A stretch of DNA of 64,000 bases. Source: Psychrobacter sp. 5A.1 (lineage in GTDB: Bacteria > Pseudomonadota > Gammaproteobacteria > Pseudomonadales > Moraxellaceae). The translations under genes were made by a program, and so were the position numbers. The stretch spans positions 50,372 through 114,371 of the forward strand of contig NZ_JASDDJ010000003.1 in assembly GCF_030407455.1 (NCBI RefSeq). The letters run 5' to 3'. Each line of letters opens with the position of its first letter. The stretch's first letter is position 1. The notes under the pieces were generated by a model that was given only the letters and a program-made list of their open reading frames with translations, searched no databases and had not been told where the DNA came from. Shown here piece after piece: positions 48,898 through 58,209 of the stretch.

Positions 48898-51006
48898 ATG
48901 ACTATATCTCAACCTTCTAAACAGCCGTCTAAAAGTGGTTCTGAAAGTGCTACGGCTCAAGAGTCAGGGCCGCACACGGCTACCGAGCATGCAAACAACA
49001 CAAACCATTCGGCAAACACCAAGACCACTCACCACACGTCGTCAAGCAAGCCCATTATGGAACTGTCCGGCATTATCCGAGAGTTTCCTGCTGGTGAGCA
49101 AACCATTCGAGTCCTGCACGATGTCAATCTAACGATTCATCAAGGTGAAATGGTCGCTATCATTGGCCAGTCAGGCTCTGGCAAATCCACATTGATGAAT
49201 ATCTTAGGCTGTCTAGATCAGGCCTCTGCTGGTGATTATAAAATATATGGCCAATCAGCACGTAAGCTCGATGCCGATGAGCTTGCCGAATTACGTCGTG
49301 AGCACTTTGGTTTTATTTTTCAGCGCTATCATTTGCTTGGTGATATCAGTGCCAAAGACAACGTCGCTGTCCCTGCGGTATATGCTGGCATGGATACCGA
49401 TGCTCGTATCAACCGTGCTGAGAAACTACTAACGGATTTGGGCCTTGGTAATAAAGTCAATAATCGCCCCAATCAGCTCTCAGGTGGACAGCAACAGCGT
49501 GTGTCTGTCGCTCGAGCGTTGATGAATGGTGGCGACGTTATCTTGGCAGATGAGCCCACTGGTGCTCTAGACAGCAAGTCTGGCGAAGATGTGATGGCGA
49601 TATTGCATGACCTAAATGCACAAGGTCATACCATCATCATGGTCACCCATGATCCCAGTCTGGCGGCACAAGCGGAGCGCGTGATTGAGCTAAAAGACGG
49701 CTATGTCATCGCTGATTATAAAACTGAGCATTATAAGCAAACGGACAAAAAGCCAGAGCCTATCCTCGGTGAACATCGAAAAAGTGCGTTTGGTAGCTTT
49801 GTTGATCGACTGCTTGAAGCTTTTAAGATGTCTTTACTCGCCATGCGCGCGCACAAGATGCGCACCCTATTGACCATGTTAGGTATTATCATCGGTATCG
49901 CCGCGGTCGTATCGATCGTAGGCCTTGGACAAGGCTCTCAGCAGCAGATCCTCGCCAATATCAGCTCATTGGGTACTAACACCATCACCGTCAATGATGG
50001 CTATCCTAGAGGCGACCCTAGACGCCGTTACAACGATGACAACCTGACGCCAGAAGATGCAGAAGCTGTCGGCAATCAGCCTTATATCATCAGCGTCAGT
50101 CCGCAAGTGAATGCCAACTCTAGCGTTCGTTATCGCAATGTACAAGAAGATGCCACCGTCAACGGGGTTGGTGAAGATTATTTAGCAGTCACTGGTGAGG
50201 CATTGGCATTGGGCCAAGGGTTCGATACCAAAAGCATTACGCTGCGCAGCCAAGATATTATTATCGATGACAATGCCAAACAAACCTTTTTTGCGGATAT
50301 TGACAATCCTGTTGGCGAAGTGATATTGATTGGTAGTGTGCCTGGGCGCGTGATTGGCGTGCTTGAAGAAAACGATGGTGGATTTGGGCCAGATATTACG
50401 ACGCCCACCATCTATATGCCTTATACCACTGTGATGTCGCGGGTCACAGGCAGCACCAATATTGACCGCTTTGTGGCGCTGTTAGACGACAGCATCTCTT
50501 CTAGTGCGGCCGAGACGGCCATCTCTGACTTGATAGAGAGTCGCCATGGCAAGGATGACTTTGAAATACGTAATTCAGACTCTATTCGTCAAACCATTGA
50601 ATCGACAACCGGTGCTTTGACATTACTCATATCCTCTGTTGCTGTGATTTCATTGATAGTCGGCGGTATTGGGGTCATGAACATCATGCTGGTGTCTGTC
50701 ACCGAGCGTACCAACGAGATTGGTGTACGCATGGCAGTGGGTGCGCGTCAAAGCGATATCATGCAGCAGTTCCTCATTGAAGCCGTTCTGGTCTGTATTT
50801 TAGGAGGATTGATTGGCATTGGATTGGCCTTTGCCATTGGTGAATTAATTAATAGTGTGGGCGGTGACAATTTCAAAGTCATCTATTCATCGACCTCTAT
50901 TATTGCCGCTTTTGTGTGTTCGACACTGATTGGTATTGTATTTGGATTCTTACCAGCGCGTAATGCCGCCAAATTAGATCCCGTGGAAGCCCTGTCTAGG
51001 GACTAA
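48898..51006 (+). CDS. macB: MacB-type ABC transporter (ATPase-permease fusion)
   Basis: A 702-residue protein with an ABC domain at ~55-280 (Walker A GQSGSGKST, signature LSGGQQQRVSVARAL, Walker B VILADEPTGALD) and a C-terminal FtsX-like permease with four membrane helices (one at ~330-350, three in ~580-690) around a large periplasmic domain. This is the MacB layout. It works with MacA and TolC to export macrolides, peptides or lipids. An extra ~50-residue Ser/Thr/His-rich N-terminus precedes the ABC domain. The 28 bases before the ATG abut repeat copy C. Confidence 0.92.
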   Translation: MTISQPSKQPSKSGSESATAQESGPHTATEHANNTNHSANTKTTHHTSSSKPIMELSGIIREFPAGEQTIRVLHDVNLTIHQGEMVAIIGQSGSGKSTLMNILGCLDQASAGDYKIYGQSARKLDADELAELRREHFGFIFQRYHLLGDISAKDNVAVPAVYAGMDTDARINRAEKLLTDLGLGNKVNNRPNQLSGGQQQRVSVARALMNGGDVILADEPTGALDSKSGEDVMAILHDLNAQGHTIIMVTHDPSLAAQAERVIELKDGYVIADYKTEHYKQTDKKPEPILGEHRKSAFGSFVDRLLEAFKMSLLAMRAHKMRTLLTMLGIIIGIAAVVSIVGLGQGSQQQILANISSLGTNTITVNDGYPRGDPRRRYNDDNLTPEDAEAVGNQPYIISVSPQVNANSSVRYRNVQEDATVNGVGEDYLAVTGEALALGQGFDTKSITLRSQDIIIDDNAKQTFFADIDNPVGEVILIGSVPGRVIGVLEENDGGFGPDITTPTIYMPYTTVMSRVTGSTNIDRFVALLDDSISSSAAETAISDLIESRHGKDDFEIRNSDSIRQTIESTTGALTLLISSVAVISLIVGGIGVMNIMLVSVTERTNEIGVRMAVGARQSDIMQQFLIEAVLVCILGGLIGIGLAFAIGELINSVGGDNFKVIYSSTSIIAAFVCSTLIGIVFGFLPARNAAKLDPVEALSRD

Positions 51007-51123
51007 TAATCGTTATTAAGGCACTTTTGGCAAAATATTGAGCCCTTATTCTCAATATAATGATGAAATTATAAAAAAATAGCGATTTTTACGTTAGATT
51101 TGCACTTTTTTCGTCATATGGGG

Positions 51124-51151
51124 TTGTAATTGTCATAATAGTATATATAAT
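51124..51151 (+). promoter_or_regulatory. Promoter of tRNA-Lys
   Basis: TTGTAA (51124-51129) and a perfect TATAAT (51146-51151) with a 16-base spacer. It lies 39 bases before the tRNA. Confidence 0.65.
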
Positions 51152-51190
51152 GTGCTCTCACGTTTAGGGATACAAACACTTTAAACGTTA

Positions 51191-51266
51191 GGGCTGTTAG
51201 CTCAGTTGGTAGAGCAGTTGACTTTTAATCAATTGGTCCCGCGTTCGAGTCGCGGACAGCCCACCA
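51191..51266 (+). tRNA. tRNA-Lys (anticodon TTT)
   Basis: A 76-base tRNA with acceptor arms GGGCTGT / ACAGCCC, D arm GCTCAGTTGGTAGAGC, anticodon loop CTTTTAA with TTT at 51224-51226, T arm with GTTCGAG, and an encoded CCA end. It is single, with its own promoter and a terminator 8 bases downstream. Confidence 0.97.
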
Positions 51267-51273
51267 TATTTAG

Positions 51274-51310
51274 AAAGCCCAGTTACTATCATAGTGACTG
51301 GGCTTTTTTT
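51274..51310 (+). terminator. Terminator after tRNA-Lys
   Basis: AAAGCCCAGTTAC pairs with GTGACTGGGCTTT (one mismatch) and runs into a T7 tract. Confidence 0.9.
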
Positions 51311-51353
51311 CGTCTGAGTTTTTTAAACGTCATTTTTTAGTTTTTATTGATAC

Positions 51354-52142
51354 CTACTTATTATGTTTACGCTTAAAGAGTCGAAAGCCATCTCCTTTAC
51401 GCCATAGCAATTTATGTTTAATGGTATCTTTAATCGTACGTGGATGCTTAGGCGCTTGGCTAATCAACAGATCAAAAGTTGCCTCATCTATTGCCAGCTC
51501 ACAGCCATGTGCCATCATGACCATTGATGGTTTTAAATCTTTTATTTTTTGGAGTGATTGAATATAGACTTTGGGATCATAGATAGGAAATGGCGCCACA
51601 AATTTGTGCCGCAGTTTGATAATCAAATCAGCAGTGTAAACCTGTCGGCTGGGTAGATGAAACAAAGACAAATCACGGTCTGTATGTCCTGGGGTTTCTA
51701 ATACTTGCCATTCATCAAACCCTGGCACGCAGTCGCCCTCACCAACGGTGATATCGGCTTTGAGATGTGCTGGATAATATAGGTTTTTTGGGGAGCGACC
51801 TTGACGTCTCGCCACATAGTGCGCCAGATTCATATCCACGAAATGCATGGTATGCCCAGCGATACGGCTATACCACTGCGTGTCTTTGTCTGCTGAGACA
51901 ATGAGGCAGCCCGTTTGCCCTCGGAACTTATGCGCGCCGCCTGCATGATCTGGATGCATGTGAGTCACGACGACGACTTTTAGATCCGTTATTGGTCGTT
52001 GCAACGTTGTCTTGATATAGTCTAATACCATCGGTACATCAGGTCGACACGCCCCATCTAACAGCATAATCTTATCTGGATATACCGCCAGATACGTGCT
52101 TTGAATATATCCCTCTAACCTTATAATCTCACATAAACTCAT
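51354..52142 (-). CDS. Metallo-beta-lactamase-fold hydrolase
   Basis: A 262-residue MBL-fold protein. The metal motif THMHPDHAGG lies near 74-83, later ligands are in LETPGHTDRDLSLF (His) and VYTADLI (Asp), and the C-terminal MMAHGCEL gives the last His. The ATG at 52142 is preferred because AGGGA lies 6 bases upstream; the ATG at 52148 sits too close to that site. The fold covers thiolesterases, glyoxalase II-like and lactonase enzymes; the substrate cannot be told. It stands alone. Confidence 0.85.
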   Translation of the reverse strand: MSLCEIIRLEGYIQSTYLAVYPDKIMLLDGACRPDVPMVLDYIKTTLQRPITDLKVVVVTHMHPDHAGGAHKFRGQTGCLIVSADKDTQWYSRIAGHTMHFVDMNLAHYVARRQGRSPKNLYYPAHLKADITVGEGDCVPGFDEWQVLETPGHTDRDLSLFHLPSRQVYTADLIIKLRHKFVAPFPIYDPKVYIQSLQKIKDLKPSMVMMAHGCELAIDEATFDLLISQAPKHPRTIKDTIKHKLLWRKGDGFRLFKRKHNK

Positions 52143-52300
52143 TGGCATTCCCTGCTACATGATTGGTCACTTTTATAGTATCCCTACTATATGAGACGCT
52201 TTTAACGCGCCTTAATAGAATTTAGTATAACCCTCGCCATGTAGATTGTAATGACTTTGAGTGAACGCTTGTGACTATAAACCATTCTTCTTCATAAAAC

Positions 52301-52328
52301 AAAAACTCAGCACATAAGCTGAGTTTTT
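52301..52328. terminator. Orphan terminator-like hairpin in a divergent spacer
   Basis: AAAAACTCAGC and GCTGAGTTTTT form a perfect 11-base-pair stem with a 6-base loop. It lies between the divergent MBL gene and the secreted-protein gene, where no transcript obviously ends. Confidence 0.6.
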
Positions 52329-52405
52329 GGTAAAACATGGCATAGTTCAAATAAAATCCTGATATGATTACAAGGTCTAATGAAATCATAATTAATGAGC
52401 TGTCC

Positions 52406-54679
52406 ATGAATAATATTGCAGAGATGATAAAACTGCCTACACACCCTTTTTTAAATCTTATTACGAAGGGTTGTGTTTTAACAATATTCACAACAGGATT
52501 ACTGGGGTTCTCTATCTCTGTAAAAGCTGGTGGTGGTGGATACTGCGGCTCTAATTTTTCATTGGACAATCGCACCTATAACGAATGTCAGATTAATTTT
52601 CCAATCCTAGACACAGGCAATGACACCCAAACCAACCTATATCTACTACTCGCAGATAAAGGCTTAATTCGCTTTGACGAGCCTAATACGCATGACTCAG
52701 ACTCTTATCAGGCTCATGACTTTCCGTTAAACTTAAGGACTTTAAGACAAACGGCTGTGAATGAAGTCAAAAACCCCAATCAGAATTTTTTAGAGCACTC
52801 TGAAAAAAGTCATTACGCCGAATATTGTAATAGTTTTTATACGGGTGAAGAGGCGCTAGAAGGCGCGCTCAAAATTGATACTCAATTGACGTCTAAAGAA
52901 CGCTTACAACTGATGCAGTTTCGCCAAGCCATTCGCAGCGAATGTACGGACTCGTTCGGTCATGACACCTCATCAGCAGAGGACGCACCTGTTTTTCCAT
53001 TAAAATGGTCTATCAATGCTCAGCCATACGCAGACTATATTATGGCCACTCAACTGTTTTATTTGGGTGAAAAATCAGACTTTGACAGTGCCCATAATCT
53101 CTATAGTGCGTTGATTGATCTTAAAACAGGTAATAATGCAGGGCTTGCTTGGCTAGTCGATACCGCCAACTATATGCTGATTCGTACTGGTATTAATCGT
53201 ATTTATCAGCATGGCATGGGAGACTACCGCTATAAGAGCGAGACCGTTGATCCAAAACTGTTTGCTAGCACTCAAAAGGCTATCAATACTTACCTTAGCC
53301 GCTTTAAAAATGGTCACTATACTGCCTCAGCTCGCGGCTTACAACGCCGACTATATTGGCTGGCAGGTCAACAAGAAAAGCTGGTTGATGAGATCGAATG
53401 GCAAATCGATCATACAAACTCTCTACGCTTTAATCTTGATAGTCGCTTATTGCCAGAAGAGATCGAACAAAAAGTCTTCTTTGCAAATTTTGATGAGCCA
53501 ATCGATATTAACAAGCTTAATGACCCAATCTTGCTCACCAGTTTTGCATTATACCGTTTAAGACCTGCCGACTCTCTCAACGCTCCTACACCGCTAACGC
53601 GAACAGAGCTTGAGCGTCTAAAACCTAAGTTTAAAGATCGCATGGATTTGTACCAGTATCTCATAGCGACCTATTATTTCGTGCAGGAGAATAATCCAAA
53701 ACTTGCCATAAAATATTTACCAACCACGCTACCGACAGGCGAGATGTCATACTCAAAATTTAGCCAATATGTCCTAAAAGCCAAGGCATTGCAGAAAATG
53801 GGTAGTATCAATGAGGCAAACACACTATGGAGTCGTCTGCATCAACTGCCCAAACAGCCGTTTCAAAACACGGTAACCGAGCTTGCATTAGCACTTCAAG
53901 CAGATCAAACCAATGATTACAGCCAGCTTTTTGGCAATAACGCTACGGTACAATCTCAAACTTTAAAAATGCGAGTGATAAAATATTCTGCCGATCCAGC
54001 ACGCTTAAAGAAAATTGCTAATAGTCATTCGGCTACGGATAAGATTGGCGCAGAGGCTCGTTACGCGCTACTGACCAAATCGCTAATACAGGGACGCTAT
54101 GCTGATTATTTAACATACCAGCAGGACTATCTTCCAAAGAACTCACAAAAGTATTTAGGCTTTGATAGTGAAGACGAAACATTGAAATACTTGCCTGTAT
54201 TCAGTGAATTTAATTGGCAAGGTAAAAAGGTTAGTCCTAGCATAAACTGCCAAGATTTAACAAAAACAGTGACGCGCCTGAGCCAAAACCCAAAAGACAG
54301 ACTACAAACCCTATGTCTGGCCGAGTTTATGGATGACTCAACGTTAACTTACTATCTCGAAGATTATGATCAGTCTTATCATTTTTCTGATCAAAGCGAT
54401 TCAGGCTATCGCTATCCTTACTTGGGTGATATGCCCAGTCGTTTTGAAGGTCAAGCACTAAACCGATTGGACATCTATCAATCCATATTTGCCAGCAATC
54501 GAGATGACGAGTTATCTGCTTATGCGCTACATCGTGCGATTGGCTGTTTTGCCAGCTCTGGTAGTAACCACTGTAGCGATGAAAATGTGGACATGTCAGT
54601 CCGCAAAGCTTGGTTTAAACGTTTAAAATCAGACTTTAGCCATACTACTTGGGCACAAAATCAAAAATATTACTGGTAA
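52406..54679 (+). CDS. Exported protein of unknown function, paired with a DUF3142 gene
   Basis: A 757-residue protein that I do not recognise. A basic start and hydrophobic run (ITKGCVLTIFTTGLLGFSIS), ending VKAGGGG, look like a signal peptide, so it is periplasmic or surface-located. The mature part begins with GGYCGSNFSLDNRTYNEC and is otherwise helical, with repeated Ala/Leu/Tyr-rich helices resembling TPR-type solenoids (~190-600). The C-terminal quarter has DYDQSYHF and CFASSGSNHCS segments with likely disulfides. The start may be the ATG at 52406 or 52424. The DUF3142 gene follows after 18 bases, so the two are probably one operon. Confidence 0.75.
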   Translation: MNNIAEMIKLPTHPFLNLITKGCVLTIFTTGLLGFSISVKAGGGGYCGSNFSLDNRTYNECQINFPILDTGNDTQTNLYLLLADKGLIRFDEPNTHDSDSYQAHDFPLNLRTLRQTAVNEVKNPNQNFLEHSEKSHYAEYCNSFYTGEEALEGALKIDTQLTSKERLQLMQFRQAIRSECTDSFGHDTSSAEDAPVFPLKWSINAQPYADYIMATQLFYLGEKSDFDSAHNLYSALIDLKTGNNAGLAWLVDTANYMLIRTGINRIYQHGMGDYRYKSETVDPKLFASTQKAINTYLSRFKNGHYTASARGLQRRLYWLAGQQEKLVDEIEWQIDHTNSLRFNLDSRLLPEEIEQKVFFANFDEPIDINKLNDPILLTSFALYRLRPADSLNAPTPLTRTELERLKPKFKDRMDLYQYLIATYYFVQENNPKLAIKYLPTTLPTGEMSYSKFSQYVLKAKALQKMGSINEANTLWSRLHQLPKQPFQNTVTELALALQADQTNDYSQLFGNNATVQSQTLKMRVIKYSADPARLKKIANSHSATDKIGAEARYALLTKSLIQGRYADYLTYQQDYLPKNSQKYLGFDSEDETLKYLPVFSEFNWQGKKVSPSINCQDLTKTVTRLSQNPKDRLQTLCLAEFMDDSTLTYYLEDYDQSYHFSDQSDSGYRYPYLGDMPSRFEGQALNRLDIYQSIFASNRDDELSAYALHRAIGCFASSGSNHCSDENVDMSVRKAWFKRLKSDFSHTTWAQNQKYYW

Positions 54680-54697
54680 ATTTAAGGGCTTATTGAT

Positions 54698-55576
54698 TTG
54701 ATAAAAAATCAGCAGAAATATAAAGGAGTGGTATTAGGGTCTATTGGCTTAATCATATTGGTTTTTGCGGCTTTTATTTATAATCAAATCACTAGTCCTA
54801 CTTCAATTCATGAGTCTGAGATTTATCAACAAACCCAATCAATGGATAGCTCTCTCAATAGTGTTCCTTTTGCCAATACTGCTACTGGCGATGAGATTGT
54901 TCATACTAAGGATTATGAGCAATTTTGGATATGGACACCGCCCGAAGATGATACCAAGCTTAGCCAAGCTCATACCTTATATATTTTACAAGGTGAAATT
55001 CGTCCGTCTAATATTCCGTATTATCGTCCCAATACCAATGAGAATGCGGATCATGCTGCACTTGCAACGCTAACCCCGCAAGGTTTAGGCGTTCGGTCTC
55101 TAAGTGATAAAAAGATTTGGCTCGTCTATCGTGCGACCAGTCAAGAGTGGTCAGACGAAGTGATGGCACAGCTTATTGAACGCTTAGAAAAATGGCAACG
55201 TGCAGGCAATCACGTTATGGGGCTCCAAATAGATTATGATGCTCCCACCTATCAACTAGATAAGTACGCACAATTACTTAGGCATGTTCGTCAGCAGCTG
55301 CCAGCGCATTATCAATTGAGTGTGACTGGATTGCTTGATTGGTCAAACCAAGCTGAGGACCCTCAGTTTATGCAGCTCAGTGATGCCGTCGATGAGCTGG
55401 TTATCCAAACCTACCAAGGAACGACTACTTTGACCAATTATTCCCGATACCTAAAAAAGTTAGAAAACCTACCCTTTGATTTTAAGGTTGGTATTGTTGA
55501 AGGCGGTCAATGGCAAGGCGCAGCGTTTTTGGAAAACAATCCATACTTTAAAGGTTATGTGGTGTTTTTGCGGTAA
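54698..55576 (+). CDS. DUF3142 domain protein, membrane-anchored
   Basis: A 292-residue protein that begins with TTG at 54698; AAGGG lies about 9 bases before it. One N-terminal membrane anchor (~12-30) is followed by a periplasmic domain with DUF3142 hallmarks: WIWTPPEDD, LVYRATSQEW, HVMGLQIDYDAPTYQLDKYA, LSVTGLLDW and VDELVIQTYQG, then a short C-terminal GYVVF end. DUF3142 looks like a TIM-barrel related to glycoside hydrolases (GLQIDYDAP resembles a GH18-type acidic motif), but no activity is known to me. It pairs with the exported protein upstream. Confidence 0.82.
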   Translation: MIKNQQKYKGVVLGSIGLIILVFAAFIYNQITSPTSIHESEIYQQTQSMDSSLNSVPFANTATGDEIVHTKDYEQFWIWTPPEDDTKLSQAHTLYILQGEIRPSNIPYYRPNTNENADHAALATLTPQGLGVRSLSDKKIWLVYRATSQEWSDEVMAQLIERLEKWQRAGNHVMGLQIDYDAPTYQLDKYAQLLRHVRQQLPAHYQLSVTGLLDWSNQAEDPQFMQLSDAVDELVIQTYQGTTTLTNYSRYLKKLENLPFDFKVGIVEGGQWQGAAFLENNPYFKGYVVFLR

Positions 55577-55605
55577 ATGCTGAGATGGTTTAAACACTTC
55601 CTCTT

Positions 55606-55639
55606 ACCAAAAAAACCAGCCATATTGCTATGGCTGGTT
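55606..55639 (-). terminator. Terminator downstream of katE
   Basis: AACCAGCCATA and TATGGCTGGTT form a perfect 11-base-pair stem with loop TTGC. On the minus strand it runs into seven or more T residues, which fits the end of the katE transcript. Confidence 0.8.
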
Positions 55640-55640
55640 C

Positions 55641-55690
55641 TTAGACTAACACTTCTCTTAGACTAACACTTCTCTTAGACTAAAACGTCT
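55641..55690. repeat. 17-bp tandem repeat, about 2.9 units
   Basis: TTAGACTAACACTTCTC occurs twice exactly (55641-55657, 55658-55674), followed by the variant TTAGACTAAAACGTCT. It fills the space between the katE stop and its terminator. Confidence 0.8.
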
Positions 55691-55691
55691 A

Positions 55692-57779
55692 TTAGGCCAA
55701 ATCACGAACCTTTGGCTCACGCTCCCACAGACGAGACTTCGCATTTTCAATGAAGCTATCTAGTTCGGCAAGTGGCGTGACAAAACTGTCTTTTTCAACT
55801 GGCAGTTTACTTAGGATAAATTCATCGGTCGCTCCGCAATAAGCGATGGCTTTGCAATGGTTATACGCATCATTAAACCAGTCTAGTGCTGAGCTGTCTT
55901 TTGCGAGCTTTTTGGCTTGCTCTGGCATGATGATACTGACAACCGCATCAAACATCACTGACGGCCCGCCAGCTAGACGCTCATCCGCTTGTATGCGTGT
56001 GCCATCGTCTAATACCACTTCTTTATTAGGGGCAACGATTTTCACGCTAGCACCCTGTTCCATCGCTGCTGCTTCAAACTTCTTGATTTCGCTACTGTTA
56101 GACCCTTCTGCTACCAATATACCGATCATACGACCTTTTAGACTGTCAGGTGTCAGACCGATGGTTTGTACGGCTTTAGACGTTGCCATATCTTGGACAG
56201 GTGCAGCGGCATCCGCAGGCTCTGGCAGTTCCATACCGAGCGCGGTTGCCACACGATTGGCCAAGTCTTCATCGATATGAATCAAATGACCAAGCATGCG
56301 AGCACGTACATGAGCGGTATCTACTTTACCCAGCTCAAAGGCATACGCCGTTGCAATGTGTGCTTGCTCAGTTGGTGTCTGACTACGATAGAACATACGT
56401 GGTTGACTATAGTGATCGGCGAAACTCTCTGCACGTACGCGACCTTTTACACCATCATCCAACTGCTCATGGAATGATTCAAAACCACGTTTGGCACTTT
56501 CACGTGGTCTCGTTGGATCTAAGCTCTGCGGCTCATACAGCGTACGAGTTTTAGGCACTTGCATTTGCATATGACCATCTTGCTGATTGTTCGCAAACGG
56601 ACATTTAGGCGCATTGATTGGAATCTGCGCAAAGTTGGGCGAACCCAAACGCGATAGCTGCGTGTCTAGATAACTGAATAGACGACCTTGTAATAATGGA
56701 TCGTTACTGAAGTCGATACCCGGTGGCAAGTGTGATGGGCAGAACGCGACTTGCTCCGTTTCCGCAAAGAAATTATCCGGATAACGATTGAGCACCATTT
56801 TACCGACTACTTTCACCGGCACCATTTCTTCTGGAATCAGCTTGGTCGCATCTAAATGGTCAAATGGAAACTCATTGGCTTCTTCTTCGGTAAATAACTG
56901 AACGCCAAACTCCCATTCAGGATAGTCACCATTATTGATTGATTCAAACAAATCACGACGATGATAATCAGGATCAGCACCTGATATTTTTACTGCTTCA
57001 TCCCATGTGGTTGACTGCACACCCAATACTGGCTTCCAATGGAAACGTACAAAGGTGCTCTTACCTTCTTCATTGATGAGACGATAACTATGAATACCAA
57101 AGCCTTCCATCATACGTAGGCTACGTGGCAGACCGCGATCACTCATCAGCCAAATCAAGTTGTGCATGGTTTCAGGACTCAATGATACAAAGTCCCAAAA
57201 GGTATCATGCGCAGATGCTGCTTGCGGGAATCCGCGATCAGGCTCTGGTTTTACCGCATGAATCAAATCCGGAAACTTCATCGCATCTTGAATAAAGAAA
57301 ATCGGCATGTTGTTACCGACGATATCCCAGTTGCCTTCTTCGGTATAAATCTTCACGGCAAAACCACGGACATCACGTGGCGTATCTTTTGAGCCTTTGT
57401 TACCAGCAACGGTAGAAAAACGGGTAAATAAAGGCGTCTGCTTACCCGTCTCGGTCAAAATTTTCGCCGTGGTATATTCTTCTAGTGATTCTGTCAGCTC
57501 AAAATAACCATGTGCAGCACTACCGCGCGCATGGACGATACGCTCAGGAATACGCTCATGGTCAAAATGATGAATCTTTTCACGCAGTACAAAATCCTCT
57601 AGCAATGTAGGGCCACGACTGCCAGATTTTAGAGAGTTTTGATTATCAGAAATGGCAACGCCTTGTTGCGTCGTCAAAACTTTCGTGTCATCACCGGCAC
57701 GCTGATGGGTTTCGCCTCCATTTCCACGTTCCGTATTCATATCTTTAGCGGGGTCAGTATGATCAATATTATTTTTCAT
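55692..57779 (-). CDS. katE: Catalase HPII, large-subunit heme catalase
   Basis: A 695-residue clade-2 catalase that removes hydrogen peroxide. The distal His is in [13 protein letters not shown] (~75-87), the distal Asn in [11 protein letters not shown], and the proximal heme Tyr in [15 protein letters not shown] (~365). The last ~150 residues ([20 protein letters not shown] onwards) are the DJ-1/GATase-like domain of large catalases, without an obvious catalytic Cys. Length is near E. coli KatE (753). Polar N-terminal extension; no signal peptide. It stands alone with its own terminator. Confidence 0.95.
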   Translation of the reverse strand: MKNNIDHTDPAKDMNTERGNGGETHQRAGDDTKVLTTQQGVAISDNQNSLKSGSRGPTLLEDFVLREKIHHFDHERIPERIVHARGSAAHGYFELTESLEEYTTAKILTETGKQTPLFTRFSTVAGNKGSKDTPRDVRGFAVKIYTEEGNWDIVGNNMPIFFIQDAMKFPDLIHAVKPEPDRGFPQAASAHDTFWDFVSLSPETMHNLIWLMSDRGLPRSLRMMEGFGIHSYRLINEEGKSTFVRFHWKPVLGVQSTTWDEAVKISGADPDYHRRDLFESINNGDYPEWEFGVQLFTEEEANEFPFDHLDATKLIPEEMVPVKVVGKMVLNRYPDNFFAETEQVAFCPSHLPPGIDFSNDPLLQGRLFSYLDTQLSRLGSPNFAQIPINAPKCPFANNQQDGHMQMQVPKTRTLYEPQSLDPTRPRESAKRGFESFHEQLDDGVKGRVRAESFADHYSQPRMFYRSQTPTEQAHIATAYAFELGKVDTAHVRARMLGHLIHIDEDLANRVATALGMELPEPADAAAPVQDMATSKAVQTIGLTPDSLKGRMIGILVAEGSNSSEIKKFEAAAMEQGASVKIVAPNKEVVLDDGTRIQADERLAGGPSVMFDAVVSIIMPEQAKKLAKDSSALDWFNDAYNHCKAIAYCGATDEFILSKLPVEKDSFVTPLAELDSFIENAKSRLWEREPKVRDLA

Positions 57780-58031
57780 TATGCATCCTAGCTAGTCATT
57801 AAAAGTAGGCTCTATGCTGAGCTGTATTTAATATTAGCCAAAAGATATGACTAATTCATGGCGCTCCTTGTTGATATTTGGTTAAAGTTTGCAGCCGTGA
57901 TAAATAAGCCGTTTTAGACTATTTAAAGCGGGTATCAACACTGATAATAGATTCTTGTAATGTAGTGATTTTTTAAGGTATGCTTTTATCAAGCACTAAA
58001 AACGACTGATAAATACATTGGCATGGTTTTA

Positions 58032-58053
58032 GGGTGTGTCCTCATTTCAAAAT
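58032..58053. mobile_element. Family-2 element remnant (left end only)
   Basis: Preceded by TA at 58030-58031, this stretch reads GGGTGTGTCCTCATTTCAAA and then diverges. No right end is found, so it is a truncated copy. Confidence 0.55.
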
Positions 58054-58066
58054 ATTTATCTTTTTT

Positions 58067-58197
58067 ATATCGTTGGATTCAAATAATTCCGATACAAGGA
58101 AACCGAGCGCAAGCTATACATTAGTATGGTTAGCGAGGATGACGATGTAGCGGGTTTGTATGGATTTGACGATGCGACTATTTTTTATATGACTATA
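58067..58197. repeat. Dispersed repeat family 1, copy D (expanded)
   Basis: A ~131-bp divergent copy, with core GATACAAGGAAACCGAGCGC and TTAGCGAGGATGACGATGTA, ending TTTTATATGACTATA. It is longer inside than copies B and C. It ends 12 bases before the ATG of the downstream gene. Confidence 0.7.
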
Positions 58198-58209
58198 AGG
58201 CGACCTACC

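Larger units (their letters stand above)
57780..58209. other. Divergent intergenic region, katE / dienelactone hydrolase
   Basis: About 430 bases. The left ~250 hold nothing I recognise apart from likely katE promoter DNA. The right part contains a family-2 remnant (58032-58053) followed closely by repeat copy D (58067-58197). Confidence 0.6.

Noticed and set aside
52222..52575. A 117-codon minus-strand frame before the exported-protein gene
   Set aside because: It overlaps the start of the exported protein and the orphan hairpin, and no coding features are visible.
55846..56554. Long frames on the plus strand opposite katE
   Set aside because: They overlap a well-supported catalase on the other strand and show no family features; they are shadows.
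58126..58209. Earlier ATG for the dienelactone hydrolase gene
   Set aside because: It lies in repeat copy D and would put 28 unrelated residues ahead of a good signal peptide.
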